Source of the DNA: Branchiostoma floridae
Lineage: Eukaryota; Chordata; Leptocardii; Amphioxiformes; Branchiostomatidae
Length of the DNA stretch: 60,000 nt
Direction of reading: 5' to 3'
Assembly (NCBI RefSeq): GCF_000003815.2
Contig: NC_049991.1
Span: forward strand, 11,355,001 to 11,415,000
Every line of letters starts with the position of its first letter. Within the stretch, counting starts at the first letter, position 1. Shown one piece after another: positions 15,201 to 23,467 of this stretch. The notes beneath the pieces are model-generated. The model was not told the origin of the DNA. It saw only the letters and a list, made by a program, of their open reading frames with translations, and searched no databases. The position numbers and the translations under genes were made by a program.

Positions 15201-18200
15201 AAAACTATCAATAGGTGAACATCTAAGCCTGTCCTTGGTGCTGAACACAATCAATGCATGAACAAGTAAGCCTGTCCTTGGTGCTGAGAACTATCAATAT
15301 GTGAACTTAGCCTGTCCTTGGTGCCGAACACCATCAATACATGGGAAGCTAAGTCTGCCCTTGGAAGTAGCAGTTTGGCTACCGATTCTGCATTGGGTAC
15401 GTGATTAGTCAACAGGGAGAAGGTATAATACAGCACATTCAAGTTCTTCAGTGTTAGGTTTTGAAAACATTTAGTGATGTTAGAGCTTAGCTAAAGGACA
15501 AACATGGGACTTTTTGACTCAAATATTAAGGAAACTTATCATTTGGTTCTTGTTGTTGCAGAAACCTGTATGCTGCAAGGACTCAACCGTTATCCCAACT
15601 TATGGACGTCAGACTGGGAATGTTACTACAATGTCAGGTTGTCGACAGAGGACAGCAGCAGCTATGGAGAAACATGGACAGCAAGCCAAGCAAACCAAGC
15701 CAACTGGACCTACAGTGAAACAAACAGTTATAATGGGTAAGGGTCTGAATACAAATAACAGAAAAACATAGGATTTTTGCTTTGTTTTGCATTATGAACA
15801 CACAATTTTGTTTGCTTTGTTTGTTTTTGATTTTGTTTGTTTACACATTTTTGTTGTCTCCCAGGTTGATGTACTATGGCCGTGATGGGTCCTACTCAGA
15901 TAATGGCTACATCCTGGACCTGCCAAGGTCATACAATGCCAGCATCACTGCACTAGCAGCACTCAACAGTTCTGACTGGATTGACAGAGGGTAAGACATC
16001 CTTTTACTGTAGCTGCTTTTAAAGAAAGAAAATGAGTCTGATGTCAGTACTGTTAAATGCAGATCCACATTAGCAGAAGTGTTTTTTTAAGTTGATTCTT
16101 CATTCTAAGTTACAAACCCAACTTGTCTAGATATAAGCATCACTAGTATTTGGCTAGTGTCTTTCTACAGTAACGTCAGTCACTGTCACATGTATGTCCA
16201 CTGTCGCATGTACTGTTCCATGTCTCTATACTACGTATGTAGCTGCAATTAGGCTCAAGACACGATCTTGCAAATAAACTTTCAATTAAATTGACATGTT
16301 ATTTTTCAGGACCAGAGCTGTGTTTGTGGAGTTCAGTTTGTACAACCCCAACGTGAACCTGTTCAGTGTGGTCACCCTGCTGCTGGAGCTTCCCGTGACA
16401 GGCGTGGGACGTGCCTCACGTGACATCAAGTCTGGCCGCTTTGTGGTGTACGGGTACGGAGTGGACCTCCTCATGATCATGCAGGTCAGGACCAGTAACC
16501 TTATGTTTCTCAAATGTGTATGCTTTAAAAATTAGCTATCTTTGTTGTTTGAGTTTCAAAGGGGGCCAATGTATTTTCCTAATTGTAATGAAAGTCACAA
16601 AGTCTTGAAGAGTCTGTTGACTACTTTTTTTATGAAAAATTCAATTTTTCTGTTATGTCTGTGTTAAAAATGTAGCACATACAATGTTGTTTGTCATGCA
16701 TAACATTAAGCACTGCACTGAAGTAGATACAACATGTTGTGAACTAGAAAGATGACTTACAGTAATACTTTGTCTCCCCAGGGCTTGTTTGCTCTGTTCC
16801 TGTTGTACTACATCGTGGTGGAGTGCTGTCAGCTGAAGAGACACGGCTTCAAGTCCTACCTCAAGCGCTTCCAGACGTACTATGAGTGGACCATCATCAT
16901 CATCAGCACATCCTCGCTGGCAGTCTACATCCACCGGCTGATGTACACCACAGGTCTCTGGAGGGAGCACCTGGCTGACAAGACCAAGTTCATCAGTTTC
17001 TTCCACTCTGCCTACCTCGGTCAAGTCACAGCCTACCTCAATGGCCTCGTCATCTTCCTTCTCATGATAAAGGTGCTTCAGACTTTCCAGCTTTGGACAA
17101 AATTAACTCACCACATCATAGTAATTGGTTACTAAACAGGTGTCCCTCTATAGTTGTGTCATCTTCCTTAAATGTCTGCACCACCAGTAGGAAGCCGTGA
17201 AAGCAATTTCATCAATGGAATAAGTTTAACTGTTGCTTATCAGTTCAGATAAAAGCAGAATTAAAAATGCAATGATCATCATTTTTTCTCCCATCTGCAG
17301 GTGGCGAGACAAATGCGGTTCAGACGACAGTTTTCCATATTTGGTAAGGCCCTGAGGCTGGTTACCTGGGAACTGGCTGGCTGCTTCCTCATCTTCTTCA
17401 TCCTCATCCTCACCTATGCACAGCTCGGGTACCTGGTAAGTACCAAAATTTCAGGAATGATAGGGCATTTAGATTTTAGCATCATACTAGTAAGTTAATG
17501 TAAATTCTTCACATATCAGAAATGTGCGTGCATGCAATATTATCACGAAATTATTACTGATATGTAATAAAATGAGTCCATCCTAAATTGCTAACAGGTT
17601 GTCGTTATTCTCCCACCTCTCCACAGCTGTTTTCCAACCACAGCCCATACTTCACCAACATGTGGATGTCCATCACTGCCATGGTGGCGATGTTCCGTGG
17701 CCAAGTTGACCTTGACCCCTGTCGAGAGGCCCAGCCTTTCCTGGCCTTCCTCTTCTTCACCTCCTACATCCTGGTGGTTTTCTGTATTGTGGGGCGGCTG
17801 TTTGGGGCCATCCTGATTCACGGGTTCACTGCAGTACGGAAGGAGATGCATCGCCCAGCTGTGGAGCGGCAGGACTACGAGATGGTGGAGTTCATGATCA
17901 AGAGATTCAAGATGTGGACCGGCCTAGCCAAGCCTAAGGCGGTTAGTTCTACTGTTATTATGGTCAATATGGTAGTTATGTGACTTAATCATACACATTT
18001 CACTTTGACAGCATCACTGTCTCACTATACAAGGGGAATTGATGGCTATATTTAACATTTCATTTACATACTTAAAAACCTTAGAGTATATACTAAGCTT
18101 ACAATCATATGTTGCTTTTATTTTTGCTCCTCAGTGGCGCCACAATGTGAAGTTCCTGGGTATGGATAGACTGTCAACTCGCTCATCTCGGTCAACTGTA

Positions 18201-18956
18201 ACCACACCGGGAGGCCTCTCCCACATATCGACTCCAAACAGCCCCATCAGTCTGGAGTCCAGCGGCTCTGTTGGCCTGGGACACATCCCTGAGGTGGGAC
18301 AGATGGACCCCAACCACCTGGAGTACCTACTGGACAGACTCACCCCAACGGTGGACGCAGTGTTGTCCACATTTGATCGTTTACGCCACTATGTGGACGA
18401 TGACAACACCTTTGATGAGGAACCCATACAACCAGCACAAAGAAGTCATCAGCGGACAAATATTAGCAACGAGACTCAACAAAAGAGAAATATCAACATT
18501 AGTAGAAAGGATGCCCAGAGTGCGCCGGCTAAGTCAGGTAGATCGTCTAACAGAGTGTTGAAAGCCAGCAGCTCTTGGACACAAGGCATTCCTGGACAGG
18601 AGAAGGCACTACCTACACAACGAGAGAATTCCTGGACTAAAGGATCAAGTACAAGTGGTCCACCAAGCAGGAGAGACCAGTCCTCCGCATGGAGGCAGAA
18701 CAAAGAAGTGTCATGGGCAGATAGATACAAAGATAATGCATGGGGATCATCGAATTGGACTCGTAAAGGAGCCAGCGATCCCTGGGGGGATAGAAGGAGG
18801 GAAGACTCGTGGGAACAAAGTCACCCACGGTCGACCACAAACTCCCCAGCTAGGAAGAAAGAGCACTCCTGGAGCTCAGATTACGGAAGCTCCAGGAGAC
18901 AGGGGTCACGGGGAAGCGTGCCCCAGAGACCCACCCCAAAGAAACCTGCTTGGTGA
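1..18956 (+). CDS. PKD1: Polycystin-1 (PKD1), 3' part, 26 visible exons, 5' truncated
   Basis: Large membrane receptor/channel subunit; in vertebrates it pairs with polycystin-2 in cilia. Visible order: end of the REJ module, GAIN/GPS, TM1, PLAT, TM2-TM3, long cytoplasmic loop, TM4-TM6, polycystin extracellular domain, TM7-TM11, C-tail, i.e. the full 11-TM layout of the family. All exon phases agree across GT/AG junctions except at the N gap 7134-7393. About 2,090 codons are visible. The N-terminal LRR, PKD-repeat and other ectodomain exons lie before position 1. The tail-to-tail TSC2 neighbour argues for orthology with PKD1 rather than PKD1L1/2/3. Exon coordinates are given in the block entries below. 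Stop TGA is at 18954-18956. Confidence 0.93.
1244..1459. mobile_element. MITE, related degraded copy in PKD1 intron
   Basis: Starts TACCGTAAATCATGTAAC and ends TTTCATGATGTACAGTA, which are inverted repeats of each other; GTGGTTTTATTTTGCAG and ATTTGCAGTGGGGAG blocks are shared with the copy at 48597. Confidence 0.55.
2110..6010 (+). other. PKD1: PKD1 intron (3.9 kb)
   Basis: Non-coding intron between exons 2 and 3. It contains the inverted-repeat MITE at 2563-2923. Short ORFs here (for example 5154-5570) have no recognisable domain and lie in frames without splice support. Confidence 0.7.
2563..2923. mobile_element. hAT-like MITE in PKD1 intron
   Basis: Terminal inverted repeats CAGGGCTCGAAAT and ATTTTGAGCCCTG. 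Subterminal GGTGCACCC motifs are repeated and inverted near both ends. The direct repeat TGCCAA flanks it exactly (2557-2562 and 2924-2929), consistent with a target-site duplication. No transposase ORF. Confidence 0.85.
6307..6511. mobile_element. MITE family 2, copy in PKD1 intron
   Basis: Starts TACAGTCAAACTTGTACA and ends GGCAGTTTTGACT; the interior has tandem GTGACCACCT motifs and TTTTATTGGTCCC. Shares its layout with the copy at 28179. Confidence 0.75.
6672..8253 (+). CDS. PKD1: PKD1 exons 4-5: GAIN domain with GPS autocleavage site (interrupted by N gap)
   Basis: Exon 4 starts at 6672 and runs into the N gap at 7134; exon 5 is 7998-8253. Exon 4 encodes the VDTNPF-like GAIN core ([20 protein letters not shown]). 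Exon 5 encodes [18 protein letters not shown] followed by [11 protein letters not shown], the G-protein-coupled-receptor proteolytic site; cleavage is expected between Leu and Thr of H-L-T (8188-8196), as in polycystin-1 and adhesion GPCRs. By comparison with the family about 100 residues should lie between the two visible parts, slightly more than 260 N can hold, so the gap length may be nominal. An intronic duplication follows the gap. Confidence 0.88.
7134..7393. other. Assembly gap (260 N) within PKD1 exon 4 and following intron
   Basis: Run of N. It removes the end of a GAIN-coding exon. Confidence 1.
7394..7870. repeat. Direct duplication of about 140 bp at 337-bp spacing beside the N gap
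   Basis: 7394-7537 and 7731-7868 are nearly identical (shared AGCCATTTTAAATCCGAATT, GACATTACAAAGATTTCATA, TTTGTGTGTGGAATTT). The first copy abuts the gap. The spacer has GGGCAAGTG/CACTTGTCC inverted motifs typical of a small mobile element. Confidence 0.85.
8910..10084 (+). CDS. PKD1: PKD1 exons 6-8: TM1 and PLAT/LH2 domain
   Basis: Exons 8910-9108, 9541-9714 and 9947-10084 (phases 1, 1, 1). Exon 6 carries the first membrane helix ([19 protein letters not shown]) just after the GPS, then [17 protein letters not shown]. The PLAT (polycystin-1, lipoxygenase, alpha-toxin) beta-sandwich begins at [10 protein letters not shown] and continues with [11 protein letters not shown], the IKIWHDNTG strand and the [11 protein letters not shown] block. 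In polycystin-1 this cytoplasmic domain binds phosphoinositides and trafficking partners. The WHDN motif and the tryptophans typical of the family are intact. Donors are consensus (GTCAGT, GTGAGC, GTAAGT). Confidence 0.92.
10278..11024 (+). CDS. PKD1: PKD1 exons 9-10: TM2 and TM3
   Basis: Exons 10278-10486 and 10902-11024. Exon 9 completes the PLAT region ([19 protein letters not shown], matching the family motif W-L-S-x-x-x-R-P-x-R-x-R-F-T-R) and encodes TM2 ([20 protein letters not shown]). Exon 10 encodes TM3 ([20 protein letters not shown]) ending in the basic FRKIKSK, which fits the positive-inside rule for the start of the large cytoplasmic loop. Both exon junctions are phase 0. Confidence 0.92.
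11298..13215 (+). CDS. PKD1: PKD1 exons 11-15: large cytoplasmic loop between TM3 and TM4
   Basis: Exons 11298-11462, 11825-11961, 12274-12522, 12667-12834 and 13049-13215; phases are consistent throughout. The loop is hydrophilic, with no recognised domain. It holds two acidic runs ([14 protein letters not shown] in exon 12; [11 protein letters not shown] in exon 13), repeated DSWEDL / DSWGK / [10 protein letters not shown] motifs, a lysine-rich patch ([14 protein letters not shown]) and a serine-rich end ([12 protein letters not shown]). The corresponding human loop also carries E/D-Glu-like DEDLI and serine motifs but lacks these poly-Asp runs as far as I recall. Likely a disordered regulatory region with phosphorylation sites; this is inference. 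Confidence 0.85.
11972..12110. repeat. Diverged tandem duplication after PKD1 exon 12
   Basis: CTTGGGCAGTGG...AAAATGCA...TGCCAAGCTATACAGT is followed by a second diverged copy CTTGGGCAGTGG...GACAAGCTATACAGT. Intronic; the donor of exon 12 at 11962 is just outside. Confidence 0.65.
13425..14564 (+). CDS. PKD1: PKD1 exons 16-18: TM4, TM5 and TM6
   Basis: Exons 13425-13546, 13736-13899 and 14286-14564. TM4 is [22 protein letters not shown]5 is in exon 17 ([20 protein letters not shown] plus [13 protein letters not shown]), preserving the family motif in which a helix breaks at E-P. After the acidic DDEDDLVD linker, exon 18 has [18 protein letters not shown] and continues as TM6 ([12 protein letters not shown]), then starts the polycystin extracellular domain ([12 protein letters not shown]). 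TM6 corresponds to S1 of the TRP-like channel core. Confidence 0.92.
14970..16484 (+). CDS. PKD1: PKD1 exons 19-22: polycystin (TOP) extracellular domain
   Basis: Exons 14970-15109, 15562-15736, 15865-15990 and 16310-16484. This is the polycystin/mucolipin-type luminal domain between TM6 and TM7. Recognisable blocks are [29 protein letters not shown], the YDxxG-like [20 protein letters not shown] and a [20 protein letters not shown] beta segment that aligns with WLDNRSRAVFLELTRYSP in the human protein. Several N-x-S/T sequons (NWT, NAS, NSS) fit a luminal location. The intron before exon 20 holds a 40-43 bp minisatellite. The end of exon 22 (VDLLMIMQ) starts TM7. Confidence 0.92.
15204..15365. 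repeat. 40-43 bp minisatellite in PKD1 intron
   Basis: Four units starting AGCCTGTCCTTGGTGC (15226, 15269, 15309 and a diverged one at 15352) separated by ATCAAT-containing spacers. Non-coding, within the intron before exon 20. Confidence 0.8.
16782..17941 (+). CDS. PKD1: PKD1 exons 23-25: TM7-TM11, TRP-like pore module
   Basis: Exons 16782-17072, 17301-17435 and 17627-17941, all phase 0. TM7 [20 protein letters not shown]8 around [20 protein letters not shown]9 [16 protein letters not shown]10 [20 protein letters not shown] and TM11 [20 protein letters not shown]. The motif [18 protein letters not shown] matches the S4-S5 segment of polycystin-1. The pore loop is replaced by [20 protein letters not shown], without an obvious TRP selectivity filter, as expected for PKD1 proteins, which contribute a non-canonical subunit to the PKD1/PKD2 channel. 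Exon 25 ends with [19 protein letters not shown], a family-conserved motif. Confidence 0.93.
18135..18956 (+). CDS. PKD1: PKD1 last coding exon: cytoplasmic C-tail with Trp-rich end
   Basis: Begins [13 protein letters not shown], matching the RHKVRFEGME-type start of the human tail, then a Ser/Thr-rich stretch and [20 protein letters not shown], which aligns with the first half of the coiled coil used by human polycystin-1 to bind polycystin-2. The remaining heptads are not obvious. From about 18564 the protein becomes low-complexity with ten tryptophans in about 130 residues (SSSW, NSW, SAW, VSW, NAW, SNW, DPW, DSW, HSW and a final PAW) plus basic patches and a PxxP motif (QRPTPKKP). I know no such tail in vertebrate PKD1. 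Stop TGA 18954-18956. Confidence 0.9.
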   Translation, partial: WRHNVKFLGMDRLSTRSSRSTVTTPGGLSHISTPNSPISLESSGSVGLGHIPEVGQMDPNHLEYLLDRLTPTVDAVLSTFDRLRHYVDDDNTFDEEPIQPAQRSHQRTNISNETQQKRNINISRKDAQSAPAKSGRSSNRVLKASSSWTQGIPGQEKALPTQRENSWTKGSSTSGPPSRRDQSSAWRQNKEVSWADRYKDNAWGSSNWTRKGASDPWGDRRREDSWEQSHPRSTTNSPARKKEHSWSSDYGSSRRQGSRGSVPQRPTPKKPAW

Positions 18957-19770
18957 ATAGAGCTGTATAGGGTTTGATAATTGTCTGCTGTATATATGGT
19001 ATGCTGTTTCCAGAGTTTCTATTTTTCTATTTCAGGAGCTTTTTGTATATAATTGCTCAGCAGCTTTTTGCTCATTTTTACATCAGAGAGTGTGATTTTA
19101 ATCCTGTAGAGGCTTCCAAACATTCCAGAAGCTGCCATACTTCATGGAGAATCCCTTTGAAAGTGTTTTTTTTTACTGTTGTTTGATATCAGATGCTATT
19201 AAATCATCTTTAAGATGTAAAATATCCCCATTTTTTGTGTGGAAAAACTAAAGTCTTGATTACCTAGCAAAATGTACAAGAATTGAATTGCTTGTGTGTG
19301 TATATAAAGATATTATGTATCTAACTTGTTTTGTATAGTGGAAATGTAACACTACCCAATAATTTAAAACTTGACAATTGTGCTGTAAATGAATTAGACA
19401 AAACTATGTTAACTAGTGGAAATTGTTGGATGAGACAGGTAGATGATTGATGTCTTTCTGTCAGATTTTATGAAGAAATAGTGCCAAAGTAATGAAGTTA
19501 TTGATTAATATAAAAAAAATGTTGAATGTCTAGATGTATGTGCTGTGTACTATTGTTCAGTGTTTTGTGTGGTATTGATGTTCATGTATTTTATTGAAGT
19601 ATTCCTGTGGTAAACTGTGGTCCAGCTCTACTCTCTCTCCTTGTCACTGCAACAAGAGAGCCTTCAGCTGTACCACAGTTTTCCCTTCCTCTTATTCTGA
19701 CGAATGTCATGTGAAGCTGTGCTTTGTTGTGACAGATTGATGAGTAATAAAAGTGTCATCTTGAACACTC
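18957..19770 (+). other. PKD1: PKD1 3' UTR
   Basis: Sequence between the TGA and the predicted cleavage site. AATAAA is at 19746-19751 and a GT-rich downstream element at about 19771-19788, giving cleavage near 19765-19770 and a UTR of about 810 nt. No other feature is recognised in it. Confidence 0.7.
19746..19751 (+). terminator. PKD1: PKD1 poly(A) signal AATAAA
   Basis: Canonical hexamer followed after about 20 nt by a GT-rich element (TGTCTCCCTGTGTGTTTG). Confidence 0.75.
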
Positions 19771-20014
19771 TTGTCTCCCTGTGTGTTTGATATCACATTG
19801 AGCTACAAGCTAGCAAAAGGCTAAGAGGAAACATATTGATATATGTATGAGTGAGAGCCTTTATAAAGATGGCACAGATCGGTGCCCATCATCTGTCCCT
19901 GAGGATCTACTGTATATACACTAGTTGGGGATTGAGAATGGAGATTTAGATTATAAGGTTCCATTTTGAAGTACGTAAGGACAGTGTGGGAATGATCTTC
20001 AGAAGACAAGTTAC
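19771..20014. other. Convergent PKD1/TSC2 intergenic spacer
   Basis: About 245 bp between the predicted poly(A) sites of the two convergent genes. It is AT-rich. No coding potential, RNA gene or repeat that I recognise. Confidence 0.55.
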
Positions 20015-20718
20015 AGTCATATATATAGTCTTTTTTTATTACAAATTCCAATCACATTAATCCCAAAGTGCTGATATTGCATTTGTTTACTTTTCTGGTG
20101 AGTGCCTTCCATTTACAGTACTGAGAAGGTCAAATTTATACTGACGAAAGCTGTCTTTCCTCAAGCAAGATAATGAAATGCTCATGAAAATTCAGATAGT
20201 ACATTTTACTCTGCTCTAAAATCTGAACAGTATTCAGACATAGGTTGACTACATTATGTAAAAGATAGATACATGTGTGGTTTGGACAACTTGAAATGAT
20301 TTACGTTCCAGGCTTACTAATTCTATTTTTGGAGAAAGTTAAGTTTGACATTAGTTTACAGATATGTTGTTATGTTATCATATAGACGTTGATATTTGGC
20401 ACAAGGAATACATGTCTATACGAATGCCACTATCAGGTAAGCCAAACCAATAATACTGTCCTTTAAATTTGAAAAACATAAATATTTTACACACAGCCAT
20501 CTCAGGTTGAGTAATTATCATTGATTCACCATTTTGTACTAGTTAAGCTAGATGTAACGTAAGGTTTACCATCCTTTAAACCACTGACGGTGCTGAGCAC
20601 ATATCAAACATCCAGCAGCAATTACGATGTCTTTCAGACTAACCACAGATGTGCAACAAATCGACTTGTGCAAAACTCCCAGACTCCGGTCATCCCTTTC
20701 TGTTTAGTCCCAATGTTC
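20015..20718 (-). other. TSC2: TSC2 3' UTR
   Basis: Minus-strand sequence downstream of the TSC2 stop (TGA, complement of 20719-20721). It ends at the minus-strand AATAAA at 20035-20040, giving about 700 nt. No domain-coding sequence is recognised. Confidence 0.6.
20035..20040 (-). terminator. TSC2: TSC2 poly(A) signal AATAAA (minus strand)
   Basis: TTTATT on the plus strand reads AATAAA on the minus strand, about 680 nt past the TSC2 stop. It is the first clear canonical hexamer that I see in the UTR. Confidence 0.6.
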
Positions 20719-23467
20719 TCACACAAACCCTGTAAAGTCTGACAGCAGGCTGCGAGGGCTGGAGGGGGACGTTGTCCGGGACGGGGGGGACTGGACCTCC
20801 AGCTCCTGGGTCACCTTTGTTCGGATACGCTTGATCTGACGGAGGCGCTCCAGCCACTTGGAGGCGTACACTCCTTCTGGGGAGTTCTTACTGCGGTGGA
20901 TCATAGATGCCAACTGAGAGATATAAGAGATGTAAGATATTAGATGGCATTTTTGTACATTACTCTGAATTTCTGAAATGATGAACCACTTTGATGTCAC
21001 AAGTCAGACAAATCGACTAAGTGTGTTATCTACACTGCAATTTGGTAAGTATTTCTGGGTAAAATACATGACTTACATTATACGCAAAGTATTCAAAATT
21101 ATGTCTTGGATTTGAAGAGGAATTTCCTCTTTTCTATGTCTCATGGTGGAAGATGATCGCTAATGATATCATACATGTTTGACAAATAAATAATCTCACA
21201 CAGTACTGATCTAAGTTTCATCTAACATATATGGGCCAAGCAGCCAAAGTAGATTGAGTGAGACGCTCACATTAGCATGCAGTGCCAGCTGTCGCACTGT
21301 AAGAGCCAGGTTGTCATCAGAGATGATTTTGGAGCTGGTATCACCAACCATGTTCTCCACCTCTGTAGTAGGAACAGATGTACATGTAAGCATGGCATTT
21401 ATGGCATCTACATCCAGTATTGGACTGATAGTGATACAATGATGCATGCCTGCTGCTTCCAATAAACATTTGGAGACTATATAAGAACTGATAAGAAAAG
21501 ATTAACGTTACACGAATGTCCTCTTAAGTGTTGTACAGGTTATTTCATTCCATAGCTTCCTATCAACAGGACATGGCCTCATTCAGAGCACTGCTTTTGA
21601 CACACTTAAGAACCGTTTAGCTTCCCCTTAATCTTATTTTGTTGACCATGCAAACAAATTTTTCATTTGCAAAGTCAATAACCTGCTGGTGTTGGCACAC
21701 CAATAAGACCTTTCATCTTATTACTAATGGTTGTGTTATTGGAACAACAGAGCTATGACCACACATACATGTAGATATACATTTTTGTACCCACCTTTCT
21801 TAGCCTTAATGGTGACCAGGTTGCTGCTGTTGTCCAGAGGCATGATCACAATGTTCACAAAGTTGAACTGGCCCTGACATGGAATTTGGAGAGAATGTTT
21901 GGTTACAGATTTCAAAGTAACATTACTCTGTCTCTATTAAGTGTTGGATACCCTGAAAACTATAAGATCTAACATCATCTGTTCTATATCAGGTTCTGCA
22001 ATGCTCACTCTTCAATATTTTATGTTGAAAGACTACAAGAACACCTAAAAATGTATCTAATATACATTGTACTGTACTATATCATTCCTGTCAGTGAAAC
22101 AATCTGCAATTTCTGTTGCTACACATTTTACAAATGACTTGATTGTAAGGTTACTGGGGAAAGAATAGTGATGTAAAGGGGAACCTTGATGGTGTCTGGC
22201 TTGTAGTCCTCTGTGTTGTCATTGTACACAATGGTGACAAAGTCATTGCCAATGTGAAGCTTTTTACTCTGGCAGTTCCTGTCTGTCTCCCGGTACGGCA
22301 TCAGGGTAGCAACATGGAAAATCACTGCAGAGAAAATATGCAATCAGGCATACACTTAATTATATTATATATATATATATAAATGAAATATCAATAAGAC
22401 AAAAATATATAATATGGCAGTACTTGACATCTTCGAGGTGCGCAATGCAATATAGGTCAGTGTATATGCATCTGTCATGAGAGGAAAGGTATAAAACTGT
22501 ACTACATGTATCAGTCTAACAATGGGTAACACTGCTCAGAGTTTGAGCAGAATAGAAGATGTCACGTTCTACATATAGTGGTGACTCACTCTGCATGGCA
22601 TCATCCTGCCAGCTGTAGGTGAACTTGCCGTCATTGCCGTTACAGTCCAGACCCCCCAGGAAGACCTCATCAGGGTTACAGTCCTTCAGATAGATAAGAT
22701 TGCCCAAACCACTCAGGAACTCCACATAGCGCAGGGAACCAAACTCATTGCACAGGATGGCCTTCTCATCTGTGGTCTGTGGTTTGAGATAGCAAGTTAC
22801 AAAGTACAGCAACAATTATGAAAAAAGTGATAGATCAATGAGTAATCTAAGATATTGTGTCATATTTTGTCTGCTTTAAAATTGATAGTGCGTGATATTT
22901 GGCAGTAGAACCATCAAAACAAATGCAAATTTACAGCCCTACCCCAAAACACACACCTAAACCCATAACTAGATACAGAGGAAATGGAAAAGACCCTGAC
23001 CTGTCCTGGGCCCACATACAGAACCCCACATTTGTGGGTCTCATAGGGAGGGATTCTGTCCAGGTTCTTCACAGCTCGCCCAACTGCCTGCAACATACAA
23101 CAGGGATGCACTGTGTGGAAACTCTCTACAATGTACATTGTACAACTGATGTGAGGCTGCTGCGGAGAACTCCAACAAAATTATGCTTAAATTTTCTAAA
23201 TTTTCTTATCCTTACATATTCTAAACATACCATACAAGCAAATACATGTAACATATCTACGTTTAAGTACAACCCTACCTTCAGCATGCTACATGTATAA
23301 CATTCTAACTCCAGTAGCATCCTGGATTCATGGGGTTTATCAATTTGTTGTAACTATCCCCAAACACCTTAAATGTACATGTACTTACCTCAGACTTTGG
23401 CAGCAGGATGGGCTTCTCATTTACACTGCCAAATGCAGCTGAATGGAACAGCTGAAGGAACACAAAG
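20719..23467 (-). CDS. TSC2: TSC2 exons 38-44: Rap/tuberin GAP domain and C-terminus (residues about 1660-1945)
   Basis: Exons: 23389-23467, 23001-23087, 22590-22776, 22185-22324, 21795-21873, 21271-21362 and 20719-20913 (including stop). The GAP domain opens with [14 protein letters not shown] and continues through [70 protein letters not shown] and the [13 protein letters not shown] helix, which carries the catalytic asparagine thumb of the Rap1GAP/tuberin class. After it come [17 protein letters not shown] and [18 protein letters not shown], like the human calmodulin-binding segment. The catalytic region looks intact. The donor after exon 41 (GTTCCC) is weak, but phase and homology fix it. 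Confidence 0.97.
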
